From the NCBI GenBank assembly GCA_051960855.1, contig JBQCDV010000255.1:1-16631 (forward strand): a DNA stretch of 16,631 bases. Reading direction: 5' to 3'. A program made the translations under genes and the position numbers. Each line of letters begins with the position of its first letter. Within the stretch, counting starts at the first letter, position 1. This document shows, piece by piece, positions 7,111 through 16,500 of the stretch. This DNA is from JBQCDV01 sp051960855. GTDB taxonomy: Bacteria; Actinomycetota; Actinomycetes; JAJZTN01. The notes below the pieces were generated by a model. It ran no database searches. It was not told where the DNA came from and saw nothing but the letters and a program-made list of their open reading frames with translations.

Positions 7111-8062
7111 GCGGCTGCGGCGAGGACCACCGCGACACCACCTCGCGCGCCAGCTGCCGGTAGGCGGCCGCGCCCGGGGAGGCGGAGGCGTACGTGGTGA
7201 TGGGCTCTCCGGCGGCGTTGGTCTCGGCGAAGCGGATGGTGCGGTTGATGACGGTGTGGAAGGCCTTGTCGCCGAAGGCTTCCACCACGCGCTGCAGGAC
7301 CTCGCGCGAGTGGACGGTGCGGGGGTCGTACATCGTCGCGAGCAGGCCCTCGATCTCCAGCTCCGGGTTGAGCCGCTCCTGCACCTTGCTGATCGTCTCG
7401 ACGAGCATGGCCACGCCGCGCAGCGCGAAGAACTCGCACTCCATCGGGATCATCACGCCGTGGGAGGCGGCGAGCGCGTTGACGGTCAGCAGACCGAGCG
7501 AGGGCTGGCAGTCGATCAGCACGACGTCGTAGTCGGCGAGCGCGGGGCGCAGAGCGCGCGAGAGAGTCTGCTCCCGGGCGACCTCGCCGACCAGCTGCAC
7601 CTCGGCCGCCGACAGGTCGATGTTGCTGGGGAGGACATCAACCCCCGGCACCTCGCTGGGAAGGACGACCTCGTCGAGCCGGCAGTGCCGGTCCATCAGC
7701 AGGTTGTAGACGCTGCGGTCGAGCTCGTAGGGGTTGATGCCGAGGCCGACGGTCAGGGAGCCCTGCGGGTCGAGGTCGACCAGCAGGACGCGCCGGCCGT
7801 ACTCCGCCAGCGCGGCCCCCAGGCTGATCGTCGTGGTGGTCTTGCCGACACCGCCCTTCTGGTTGCACATGGCGATGACGCGGGCGGGTCCGTGCGAGGC
7901 CAGCGGCGCCGGCACGGGAAACTCCTGCCGCTCCCGTCCGGTCGGCCCCATAGCGGGCCCCTGCTGCGCGGCGGCGGGCGGTGACTGAGGAACGTCGATG
8001 AGCGCGCCCTGCTCGCCGTCGGCTGCCGCCACGGGCTGCTGCGCCTGCTCTGGCGTGCTCAC
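7106..8062 (-). CDS. ParA/Soj-family ATPase linked to scpAB
   Basis: This is a Walker-type ParA ATPase of 318 residues. It has a low-complexity N-terminus (about 1-58), the deviant P-loop KGGVGKTTT (69-77) with the signature Lys69, the switch motif VDLDPQGS (95-102) and IDCQPSLG (183-190). No parB gene is nearby. Orthologues next to scpAB (Rv1708 in M. tuberculosis, from memory) are distinct from the oriC-linked ParA, so a role in chromosome or protein positioning is inferred. The GTG at 8060-8062 has a strong ribosome binding site GGAGG (8071-8075) eight bases upstream, which decides the start. The frame is open to 8206, but that would overlap xerD. Its stop overlaps scpA by GTGA. Confidence 0.92.
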   Translation of the reverse strand: MSTPEQAQQPVAAADGEQGALIDVPQSPPAAAQQGPAMGPTGRERQEFPVPAPLASHGPARVIAMCNQKGGVGKTTTTISLGAALAEYGRRVLLVDLDPQGSLTVGLGINPYELDRSVYNLLMDRHCRLDEVVLPSEVPGVDVLPSNIDLSAAEVQLVGEVAREQTLSRALRPALADYDVVLIDCQPSLGLLTVNALAASHGVMIPMECEFFALRGVAMLVETISKVQERLNPELEIEGLLATMYDPRTVHSREVLQRVVEAFGDKAFHTVINRTIRFAETNAAGEPITTYASASPGAAAYRQLAREVVSRWSSPQPQ

Positions 8063-8070
8063 GTCTGCGA

Positions 8071-8075
8071 CCTCC
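8071..8075 (-). promoter_or_regulatory. Ribosome binding site of parA
   Basis: GGAGG on the minus strand, eight bases before the GTG at 8060-8062. It is the clearest Shine-Dalgarno sequence in the window and rules in this start over upstream in-frame candidates. Confidence 0.8.
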
Positions 8076-8168
8076 CGGTTGGTGTCGTGCGCCCCGCGCC
8101 AGTGTTCCACGTTTCCCGGGCGTTCCCTGCCGCCGACACTCACGTGACCGCTCTGCTCGCCGCTGCCG

Positions 8169-9089
8169 TCAGAGCGCACGCGGGTGGGCGGCGGCGTAGA
8201 CCTCACGGAGCCGGTCGACAGTGACCAGCGTGTAGAGCTGCGTGGTGGTGACCGAGGCGTGGCCGAGCAGTTCCTGGACGACGCGCACGTCGGCTCCGCC
8301 GTCGAGCAGGTGGGTCGCGAAGCTGTGCCGCAGCGTGTGGGGAGTCAGGTGCCCGGTCAGGCCCGCCCGGTCCGCGGCGTTGTGCAGGATCCCCCAGGCG
8401 CCCTGGCGGGTCAGGCGGCCGCCGCGGGCGTTGAGAAAGAGCGCGGCCGTCCCGCGACCCTGCGCGGCCAGCTCCGGGCGGGCGCGGACGAGGTAGGCCT
8501 CCACCGCGCGCCGGGCGAACGACCCGAGGGGGACGAGCCGCTCCTTCGAGCCCTTGCCCAGCAGTCGGACGCTGGCCTGCTCGAGGTCGACGTCGTCGAC
8601 GTCCAGCCCCACTGCCTCCGAGATGCGGGCACCGCAGCCGTAGAGGACCTCCAGCAGGGCGCGGTCTCGCAACGGCCGCGCACCCTCCCCCACGCCAGCG
8701 GCCTCGAGCAGCGCCTCGACCTCGGACAGCGGGATCGCCTTCGGCAGCCGCTTGGGCGTGGCCGGCGGGCGCACCTCGCTGGCAGGGTCGTCCTGCAGCC
8801 AGCCCTCGCGCAGGGCGAACTTGTGCAGCCCCCGCACCGCGACCACGGCGCGGCCGGCGGATGACGCCGACAGCGGCGGGTGCTCGTCGTCACCCTCACG
8901 CAGGGCCCGCAGGAACGACTCGACGGCACGTGCGTCAACGGCGTTCAGGGAGGAGACGCCCTGCTGCCGCAGGTAGGAGCGGTAGCGGCGGAGGTCCCGG
9001 CGGTAGGACTCAAGGGTGTTGGCGGCCAACCCGCGCTCGACCGCCAGATGGTCGAGGTAGCCGCGCACGGCTACCTCGACCGGCACCAC
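8169..9089 (-). CDS. xerD: Tyrosine recombinase XerD
   Basis: XerD acts with XerC at the dif site near the terminus to resolve chromosome dimers. The 306-residue length is normal for Xer proteins. The N-terminal SAM-like DNA-binding domain covers about 5-105 (LAANTLESYRRDLRRY at 21-36). The catalytic domain shows the full set: Arg155 in GARISE, Lys179 in GKGSKERLVPL, His251 and Arg254 in HTLRHSFATHLL, His277 in LGHASV and the nucleophile Tyr286 in QLYT. The GTG at 9087-9089 follows the ald stop by two bases; a second GTG directly behind it is an alternative. Conserved housekeeping context, with the nudix gene upstream and parA-scpAB downstream, argues for the chromosomal Xer enzyme rather than a phage integrase. 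Confidence 0.94.
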   Translation of the reverse strand: MVPVEVAVRGYLDHLAVERGLAANTLESYRRDLRRYRSYLRQQGVSSLNAVDARAVESFLRALREGDDEHPPLSASSAGRAVVAVRGLHKFALREGWLQDDPASEVRPPATPKRLPKAIPLSEVEALLEAAGVGEGARPLRDRALLEVLYGCGARISEAVGLDVDDVDLEQASVRLLGKGSKERLVPLGSFARRAVEAYLVRARPELAAQGRGTAALFLNARGGRLTRQGAWGILHNAADRAGLTGHLTPHTLRHSFATHLLDGGADVRVVQELLGHASVTTTQLYTLVTVDRLREVYAAAHPRAL

Positions 9090-9091
9090 TG

Positions 9092-10207
9092 TCAGCTCAG
9101 CACCTCGGCGAGGTCGACGGAGGGCAGCCCGTGCGCCTCGGCGACCGGACCGTAGACGACGGCACCGTCGTGGGTGTTGAGACCGAGGCCGAGCGCGTGG
9201 TCGTCGCGCAGCGCCTGCCGCCAGCCCTTGTCGGCGAGCTCGACGGCGTAGGGCAGCGTGACGTTGGTCAGCGCGTGGGTGCTGGTGTTGGGCACCGCGC
9301 CCGGCATGTTCGCCACGCAGTAGAAGACCGACTGGTGCACCGGGTAGGTGGGGTCGGCGTGCGTGGTCGGACGGGAGTCCTCGAAGCAGCCGCCCTGGTC
9401 GATGGCGATGTCCACCAGGACGCTGCCGGGCTTCATCCGCGACACCAGCTCGTTGCTGACCAGCTTGGGGGCCTTCGCGCCCGGCACGAGGACGGCGCCG
9501 ATCACCAGATCGGCGTCGAGCACGGCGCGCTCGACCTCGTAGGAGTTGGACGCCACGGTCTGCAGGTGACCCTGGTAGATCCGGTCCGCCGCGCGCAGCT
9601 TGTTGATGTCGCGGTCGAGCAGCAGCACCTCGGCCTGCATGCCGAGGGCGATCGCGGCGGCGTTCATGCCCGAGACGCCAGCGCCGATAACGACGACCTT
9701 GGCCGCGTAGACGCCGGACACGCCGCCGAGCAGCACACCGCGGCCGCCCTGGGCCCGCATCAGCGCGTGGGCTCCGACCTGGGGGGCCAGCCGTCCGGCC
9801 ACCTCGCTCATGGGGGCGAGCAGCGGCAGGCTCCGGTCAGGCAGCTCGACGGTCTCGTAGGCGATGCCGGTGACCTTGCGGTCGAGGAGGGCCTGGGTGC
9901 AGTCGCGGCTGGCGGCGAGGTGCAGGTAGGTGAAGAGGGTCTGCCCCTCGCGCATGCGGGGGTACTCCTCCGCGATCGGCTCCTTGACCTTGAGGATCAG
10001 GTCGCCGGTGCCCCACACGTCGTCGGCGGTGGGCAGGATCTTGGCTCCGGCAGCGACGTACTCGTCGTCGAGGATGCTCGACCCGACTCCGGCGTCGTGC
10101 TCGATGTAGACCTCGTGGCCATGACCGGTCAGCTCGTGCACCCCAGCGGGGGTGATGGCGACGCGGTACTCGTGGTTCTTGACCTCACGCGGGATGCCGA
10201 TCTTCAC
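9092..10207 (-). CDS. ald: Alanine dehydrogenase
   Basis: It interconverts L-alanine and pyruvate plus ammonium using NAD(H), linking nitrogen and carbon supply and helping redox balance. The 371-residue length is typical. Known active-site residues are present at their standard numbers: Arg15 in HEYRVA, Lys75 in KVKEP, His96 in YLHLA and Asp270 in DIAIDQGG. The nucleotide-binding GAGVSG is at 175-180. The GTG at 10205-10207 has AAGGA eleven bases upstream, slightly far. It starts after a 139-base gap with its own candidate promoter, and is followed by xerD after two bases, so ald and xerD are probably cotranscribed. No AldR-like regulator gene is in the window. Confidence 0.97.
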   Translation of the reverse strand: MKIGIPREVKNHEYRVAITPAGVHELTGHGHEVYIEHDAGVGSSILDDEYVAAGAKILPTADDVWGTGDLILKVKEPIAEEYPRMREGQTLFTYLHLAASRDCTQALLDRKVTGIAYETVELPDRSLPLLAPMSEVAGRLAPQVGAHALMRAQGGRGVLLGGVSGVYAAKVVVIGAGVSGMNAAAIALGMQAEVLLLDRDINKLRAADRIYQGHLQTVASNSYEVERAVLDADLVIGAVLVPGAKAPKLVSNELVSRMKPGSVLVDIAIDQGGCFEDSRPTTHADPTYPVHQSVFYCVANMPGAVPNTSTHALTNVTLPYAVELADKGWRQALRDDHALGLGLNTHDGAVVYGPVAEAHGLPSVDLAEVLS

Positions 10208-10260
10208 GGCTATGCACGTCCTTCGACATGGTTCTGCGCCGGCTCCGTTGCCGGTCGCTC

Positions 10261-10289
10261 GCCCTGCTGATCAGGGCCGATCCATGCTA
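10261..10289 (-). promoter_or_regulatory. Candidate ald promoter -10 with hairpin at the predicted transcript start
   Basis: On the minus strand TAGCAT (10284-10289) fits the TANNNT -10 pattern. About seven bases on, a perfect inverted repeat (GCCCTG / CAGGGC, 10261-10277, 5-base loop) begins at the predicted +1. No convincing -35 is seen. The repeat could be an operator or a 5' stabilising hairpin; without a U-tract it is a poor terminator. Confidence 0.3.
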
Positions 10290-10316
10290 GCCGCGTTGAT
10301 CCTCCACTCCGTGCAC

Positions 10317-10340
10317 GTCTGGCTGCAGGTCTGGCTGCAC
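10317..10340. repeat. 12-base direct repeat between the nudix gene and ald
   Basis: Two adjacent copies of GTCTGGCTGCA followed by G or C (10317-10328 and 10329-10340). They sit just beyond the stop of the Nudix gene and upstream of the candidate ald promoter. They could be paired operator sites or simple slippage; nothing else supports either. Confidence 0.6.
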
Positions 10341-10346
10341 ACCGGG

Positions 10347-11024
10347 CTAAGCACCGCGCTGCACGCGGCGCTGTCCCTCGGGCCAGTCGGCGTCGCCTGG
10401 TCGCAGGCTGCTCCATCCGGTGCCGGCGGCGGCCGAGGCAGCGAGGATCGAGGTGACGGCGTGCGGGTTGTGCAGGCGCCCCGCCAGCACCAGCTGCACC
10501 GCGGTCGGCAGCGGCACCCACTGCTGCTGCATGCCGATCTCCTCCCCCTCGGGCTCATGCCGCTCCTCGGCCGGGATCTCCTCCAGCCCCCGGGCCAGGT
10601 AGCACCGGAAGGCCTCGTCCGTGCCGCCGGGGCTGTTGAAGTAGTCGACGAGGACGTGCCAGCTGCCCGCCCGAAGGCCCGCCTCCTCGGCCAGCTCCCG
10701 CTGTGCCGTCAGCAGCGGCGGCTCGCCCTCGACGTCGCGCAGCCCCGCCGGCGGCTCCCACAGGAACGACGACACGGGGTGGCGGTACTGCCGCAGCAGC
10801 AGCACCCGTCCCTGCTCGTCCATCGGCAGGACGCCGACGGCGCCGGGGTGCCGGATGAGGTCTCGCTCGACGACCCCGCCCTCGCCCAGATTCACCTTCT
10901 CGGTCACGACGTCCCAGATGTGGCCTTCGAAGCGCCGCTGCGACTCCAGCACCGGACGGGGGTCGTAGCTGTCGGCGAGGTCGGTCCAGCTGGTGGACTG
11001 TGGGCTGCGAGGCGTATCGGTCAC
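10347..11024 (-). CDS. Nudix hydrolase, ADP-ribose pyrophosphatase type
   Basis: It probably cleaves ADP-ribose to AMP and ribose 5-phosphate, removing a reactive by-product of NAD turnover. The 225-residue protein has a Nudix box around 94-117 ending in RELAEEAGL (109-117), preceded by LWEPPAGL (88-95), the hallmark of the ADP-ribose subgroup. The spacing between the box glycine and first glutamate is six rather than five residues, which I also recall in the mycobacterial orthologue Rv1700. FNSPGGTDE (129-137) is the usual downstream substrate segment. The GTG at 11022-11024 lies 23 bases after the pyrG stop, with only a weak ribosome binding site. The last 25 residues are low in conservation. 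Substrate is inferred. Confidence 0.92.
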   Translation of the reverse strand: MTDTPRSPQSTSWTDLADSYDPRPVLESQRRFEGHIWDVVTEKVNLGEGGVVERDLIRHPGAVGVLPMDEQGRVLLLRQYRHPVSSFLWEPPAGLRDVEGEPPLLTAQRELAEEAGLRAGSWHVLVDYFNSPGGTDEAFRCYLARGLEEIPAEERHEPEGEEIGMQQQWVPLPTAVQLVLAGRLHNPHAVTSILAASAAAGTGWSSLRPGDADWPEGQRRVQRGA

Positions 11025-11047
11025 CCCGTCAGCCTGCCACCGCAGCG

Positions 11048-12751
<1,704 letters not shown>

Positions 12752-12774
12752 GGATTACCAGGCTAACAGCGGTT

Positions 12775-12834
12775 GGGGGCTTGCGGGACCGTCCGCACGC
12801 GGCGCGTCGCTGGCTGCGAAGGCGACGAGCCCCC
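12775..12834 (-). other. Predicted three-way-junction RNA element in the recN-pyrG gap
   Basis: In the 110 bases between the recN stop and the pyrG start, a 7-bp outer stem (12775-12781 with 12828-12834) encloses two hairpins: 12805-12827 with a 6-bp stem and 11-base loop, and 12782-12797 with a 5-bp stem and 6-base loop. Read on the minus strand, the element begins GGGGGCTC. It lacks a U-tract, so a standard terminator is unlikely. It may act as a leader or attenuator for pyrG, or be chance folding of G+C-rich DNA. Confidence 0.4.
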
Positions 12835-12861
12835 GCTGCGACGTTCGGGAAGGGGTGTCTC

Positions 12862-14676
12862 TCACTCCGCCACCACCGCCTTTGCCTTGCGCTGCTTGGA
12901 GATTCGTTGATTCGCGAACGTCGCCGCCGCCTCCCGCCCCGCCGTCTCGAGCAGCTCGCGGGCGTGCGCGAGGGCGGTATCGGAGCCTTCCAGGCCAGCG
13001 AGCATCCGAGCGAGCTCGACGACCCGGCCGTCGGTGTCGAGCGGGGTCACGCCGCTGCGGGTGACCGACCCGTCGTCGGACTTCACGACCACGAGGTGCT
13101 GGTCAGCGAAGGCCGCGACCTGCGGCAGGTGGGTGACGCACAGGACCTGCGCGTGCCGGGCCAGCCGGGCAAGCCGCCGGCCGATCTCGATCGCCGCCTT
13201 GCCGCCGACGCCGGCGTCGACCTCGTCGAAGACGAAGACCGGGACGGGGTCGGCGGCGGCGAGCACCACCTCGAGGGCGAGCATCACGCGCGAGAGCTCC
13301 CCGCCGCTGGCTCCCCGGCTGATGCCGCGCGCGGGGGCACCAGGATGCGGCTGCAGCCGCAGCTCGACCTCGTCGGCTCCCCCGCTGCCCAGCTGGAGGG
13401 ACCCGTCGGGATCGCGGCGCAAGGTCACCGCGACCTCCAGGCGGGCGTGGGGCATCGCGAGCGCGGACAGCTCGCCGGTGACGGCCTCCGAGAGCCGCGC
13501 CGCGGACTCGGCCCGGTGGTCGTGGAGCTGACGTCCCACCGTCTCGAGACGCCGGTGCAGCTCCTGCCGCTCTCGCACCAGGCCGTCGCGTCGCTCGTCG
13601 TCGCCGTCGAGCTCGAGCACGCGTCGGGCCGCCCGCTCCGACCAGGCGAGCACGTCTGGGAGCTCCGGGCCGTACTTGCGCGTGAGTGCGGTGAGGGCAG
13701 CTCGACGCTCGGACACCGCGCCCAGCCGCGCCGGGTCGACCTCGATCGCGGAGGCGTAGGACGCGAGGTCGGCGGCGAGGTCGGCCAGCAGGTAGCTCAG
13801 CTCGCCGGCCCGGCGGGAGAGATCGGCCAGTCCGGGATCGTGCTCCGCGGCCTGCTGCAGGCGGCGAGCAGCGTCGGCGACCAGGGAGGAGGCGTCAGCC
13901 CCGGCAGCCGCCGTGTCGTCATCACCGGCGAGGCGCCCATGGGCCGAGTGCGCCGCCTCCCGCAGGGTCTCAGCGTGCGCGAGCCGGGACTCCTCCTCGC
14001 GCAGCTCAGCGTCCTCGCCGGGGCGCGGCCCCACCCGTTCGATCTCCTCGAGCCCGAAGCGCAGCAGGTCCAACTCCTGGGCCCGCTCGCGGCCCCGCGT
14101 GGCGATCTCGTGCAGTGTCGCGTCGACCTCGCGCAGCCGAGCGAGGTCGCGGCGCCAGGCGGCGAGCAGGCCGGCGAACTCGGAGGTGGCGTCGTCGGCT
14201 CCGGCGAACCGGTCGAGCGCTTCGCGTTGCGCGGCCGGGGAGAGCAGCCGCTGCTGGTCGGACTGGCCGTGCACCGCGACCAGCGCGCCGCCGAGCTCGG
14301 CCAGCAGGGACACCGGGACGGCGGTCCCCCCGACGACGGTGCGGCTGCGGCCGGCCTGCGACACCGACCGGACGAGGATGAGCTCGTCGTCCTCGATGGC
14401 ACCGCCTGCTTCGTCGACCCGGGCGGCGAGCCAGGGCCCCGCTCCTGTCACGGGTGCGACGATTCCCTCGACCACGGCGGAGCGCGCACCCGGGCGCACC
14501 GCGCCGCTGTCAGACCGGGCGCCGAGCAGCAGTCCGAGCGCGGTCACGACCATCGTCTTGCCGGCACCGGTCTCGCCGGTGAGGACGGTCAATCCCGGAC
14601 CGAGCTCGAGCGTCGCCTCCTCGATCACGCCCAGGTCGCGCAGCCGCAGCTGCCGCAGCCGGGCGCGCTCAGGCAT
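12862..14676 (-). CDS. recN: DNA repair protein RecN
   Basis: RecN is an SMC-like ATPase that acts early in double-strand break repair and is usually under SOS control. The 604-residue protein has the P-loop GETGAGKT (34-41), the RecN motif HGQSDQQ (136-142), a long charged coiled-coil middle (about 165-400) with many Arg/Glu residues, the ABC signature GASGGELSR (455-463), Walker B VFVFDEVDAG (480-489) and the H-loop VTHLPQVA (514-521). The ATG at 14674-14676 overlaps the nadK stop by eight bases, with GGGGAG nine bases upstream. I see no LexA box directly ahead, as expected for an internal operon gene. tlyA-nadK-recN order is a widespread conserved cluster. Confidence 0.97.
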   Translation of the reverse strand: MPERARLRQLRLRDLGVIEEATLELGPGLTVLTGETGAGKTMVVTALGLLLGARSDSGAVRPGARSAVVEGIVAPVTGAGPWLAARVDEAGGAIEDDELILVRSVSQAGRSRTVVGGTAVPVSLLAELGGALVAVHGQSDQQRLLSPAAQREALDRFAGADDATSEFAGLLAAWRRDLARLREVDATLHEIATRGRERAQELDLLRFGLEEIERVGPRPGEDAELREEESRLAHAETLREAAHSAHGRLAGDDDTAAAGADASSLVADAARRLQQAAEHDPGLADLSRRAGELSYLLADLAADLASYASAIEVDPARLGAVSERRAALTALTRKYGPELPDVLAWSERAARRVLELDGDDERRDGLVRERQELHRRLETVGRQLHDHRAESAARLSEAVTGELSALAMPHARLEVAVTLRRDPDGSLQLGSGGADEVELRLQPHPGAPARGISRGASGGELSRVMLALEVVLAAADPVPVFVFDEVDAGVGGKAAIEIGRRLARLARHAQVLCVTHLPQVAAFADQHLVVVKSDDGSVTRSGVTPLDTDGRVVELARMLAGLEGSDTALAHARELLETAGREAAATFANQRISKQRKAKAVVAE

Positions 14677-15676
14677 CGTCTCGGGCTCCCCGCCACCCGG
14701 CGACGGGCAGCGCGAACTTCGCGACGAGCCGATCGGTGAACGGCGCCTGGTGCAGGCGGGCCAGACGGATCGGCTGCGCGCCCCGGCGCACCTCGACGCG
14801 GGCGCCGACGGGCAGAGTGGTCGCGCGGCGGCCGTCGCACCACATCACCCCGGCCCCCTGGCCCCCGTCGCCGCCGGCGAGCACGTTGACGGCCAGCACC
14901 GAGTCCGGACCGACGACCATCGGTCGGGCAAAGAGCGCGTGCGCCGACAGCGGCACGAGCAGCAGCGCCTCGACCTGGGGCCAGACGACCGGCCCGCCGG
15001 CGGAGAAGGCATAGGCCGTCGAACCGGTCGGGGTGGCGAAGACGACGCCGTCGGCCCCCCACCGCGACAGCGGACGGTGGTCGATCTCCACCAGCACCTC
15101 GAGCATCCGCTCGCGACTCGCCTTCTCCACCGACACCTCGTTGAGTGCCCACCCGGTCGCGCACACGCCGGCGGCATCGGTGACGACGACGTCGACAGTG
15201 AGGCGTTCCTCGACGTCATAGGAGCAGTGCAGGACGCGCTCGACGGTCTCGTCCAGGTCGTCACGCTCGGCCTCGGCGAGGAACCCCACGTGACCGAGGT
15301 TGACCCCGAGCAGCGGGACGCCGTCGGGCCTGGCGATCTCGGCGGCACGCAGCAGCGTGCCGTCGCCGCCGACCACGATCACCAGCTCGCAACCGGCCGC
15401 CGCACCGGGGGCGCCGGACACGACCTCGACTCCCGGCAGCTCGAGCTGGCTGGCCTCGTCGTCGAGTACGCGCACCCGGACGTCGTGGGACTGCAGCAGC
15501 TTGACGACGTGCTCGGCGGCCTCCCGCGCCTGCGGCCGACCGGTGTGGGCCACCAGGAGGATCGACCGCTGCCCCTGCGCGGCTGGCGGGGCGGCTGACG
15601 GCGCGACATGCAGACGCTCGGCGGGGCTCCCGCCGCTCGTCACGCCGCTGCTGCTGGTGGTGTCGCTGCCGGTCAC
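14669..15676 (-). CDS. nadK: NAD kinase
   Basis: It makes NADP from NAD and ATP or polyphosphate. The 335-residue protein has a disordered Ser/Gly/Pro-rich N-terminus (1-36), then GGDGTLL (103-109) with the catalytic aspartate, GVNLGHVGFLAE (124-135), the NE motif (179-180) and ATPTGSTAY (214-222), all hallmarks of the family. The GTG at 15674-15676 is preceded by GAGAGG about six bases upstream, which favours it over the open frame reaching back to 15751 inside tlyA. It lies 16 bases after tlyA and overlaps recN by eight bases, so the three are probably cotranscribed. Confidence 0.97.
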   Translation of the reverse strand: MTGSDTTSSSGVTSGGSPAERLHVAPSAAPPAAQGQRSILLVAHTGRPQAREAAEHVVKLLQSHDVRVRVLDDEASQLELPGVEVVSGAPGAAAGCELVIVVGGDGTLLRAAEIARPDGVPLLGVNLGHVGFLAEAERDDLDETVERVLHCSYDVEERLTVDVVVTDAAGVCATGWALNEVSVEKASRERMLEVLVEIDHRPLSRWGADGVVFATPTGSTAYAFSAGGPVVWPQVEALLLVPLSAHALFARPMVVGPDSVLAVNVLAGGDGGQGAGVMWCDGRRATTLPVGARVEVRRGAQPIRLARLHQAPFTDRLVAKFALPVAGWRGARDDA

Positions 15677-15692
15677 AGTCCGCCTCTCGCTG

Positions 15693-16499
15693 TCACTGCG
15701 GTCCCTGCGCGATCGCGCGGTCCAGGTCTGCCTCGAGCATCTCCGACGCATCGCGCCGCAGCCACAGGAAGTACTCCACGTTGCCAGAGGGCCCCGGCAG
15801 CGGGCTCGCCACGACTCCCGCGACGCCCAATCCCAGTCCCCACGCGTGCTCAGCCACCTCGCGGACCGCTGCTGCGCGCAGGGCGGGGTCTCGCACGACG
15901 CCCCCTGCCCCCAGCCGTTCCCTGCCCACCTCGAACTGTGGTTTCACCATCAGCGCGAAGTCCGCCTCCGGCCGCGCGACCGACGACAGCGCCGGCAGGA
16001 CCAGCCGAAGGCTGATGAACGACAGGTCCGCTACGACGGCGTCGACCGACTCCCCCAGGATCTCCGTCGTCAGCTCGCGGATGTTGGTCCGGTCGTGCAC
16101 CACCACGCGCGGGTCGGACTGCAGTGCCCAGACCAGCTGGCCGTAGCCGACGTCCACGGCATGGACCCGAACGGCGCCGCGTCGCAGCAGCACGTCGGTG
16201 AATCCTCCCGTCGACGCGCCGGCATCGAGACAAACGCGGCCCTCGACACCGAAGCCCCGGCCGCCGAACTCCTCCAGCGCCCCCAGCAGCTTGTGCGCCC
16301 CGCGGCTGGCCCAGCCGGGGTCGTCGTCGGCGGTGACAACGATCGAGACATCCGGCTCGACCTGGGTGGCTGGCTTGGTCGCGGGCGTGCCGCGCACCTT
16401 CACCTTGCCCGCCGTCACAAGCGAGGCAGCCTGCTCTCGGCTCCGGGCGAGTCCGCGCCGGACGAGTTCGGCGTCGAGCCGTTGACGTCGAACCGCCAC
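15693..16499 (-). CDS. tlyA: TlyA, 16S/23S rRNA (cytidine-2'-O)-methyltransferase
   Basis: TlyA methylates ribose 2'-OH of cytidines in 16S and 23S rRNA; in mycobacteria its loss gives capreomycin resistance. The 268-residue protein has an N-terminal S4 RNA-binding domain (about 4-55, LDAELVRRGLARSREQA) and an FtsJ-like methyltransferase. The SAM-binding motif DAGASTGGFT is at 92-101. The K-D-K-E catalytic set is seen as Lys70 in RGAHKL, Asp158 in ADLSFIS, Lys186 in MVKPQFE and Glu242 in NVEYFLWL. The GTG at 16497-16499 follows the preceding stop by one base. The open frame continues upstream only as an out-of-frame shadow of that gene. Confidence 0.97.
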   Translation of the reverse strand: MAVRRQRLDAELVRRGLARSREQAASLVTAGKVKVRGTPATKPATQVEPDVSIVVTADDDPGWASRGAHKLLGALEEFGGRGFGVEGRVCLDAGASTGGFTDVLLRRGAVRVHAVDVGYGQLVWALQSDPRVVVHDRTNIRELTTEILGESVDAVVADLSFISLRLVLPALSSVARPEADFALMVKPQFEVGRERLGAGGVVRDPALRAAAVREVAEHAWGLGLGVAGVVASPLPGPSGNVEYFLWLRRDASEMLEADLDRAIAQGPQ

Positions 16500-16500
16500 G

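Noticed and set aside
6198..7439. Longer ScpA reaching to 7439
   Set aside because: The extra 110 residues lie out of frame over the conserved ParA C-terminus and have Arg/Ala-rich shadow composition.
8103..8150. parS-like sequences in the gap ahead of parA: TGTTCCACGT at 8103-8112 and the palindrome TCACGTGA at 8140-8147
   Set aside because: The first matches the parS consensus well in only one half (10 of 16 overall) and the second matches 8 of 14 positions. No parB gene is present and this ParA is not the oriC-linked type, so I do not call ParB sites.
7106..8206. Longer ParA starting at 8206
   Set aside because: It would overlap xerD and add a polar, low-complexity stretch. The GTG at 8062 has the best ribosome binding site in the window.
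8169..9089. Tyrosine recombinase as evidence of a prophage or integrative element
   Set aside because: Sequence length and neighbours match the chromosomal XerD locus of Actinobacteria. No attachment-site repeats, tRNA gene or phage genes are nearby.
12781..14739. A 652-codon plus-strand open frame opposite recN, and other long plus-strand frames opposite der, cmk, pyrG and ald
   Set aside because: They are antisense shadows caused by high G+C in the third codon position. They have repetitive Arg/Gly/Asp/Val-rich composition, no domains, and lie exactly opposite clearly conserved genes.
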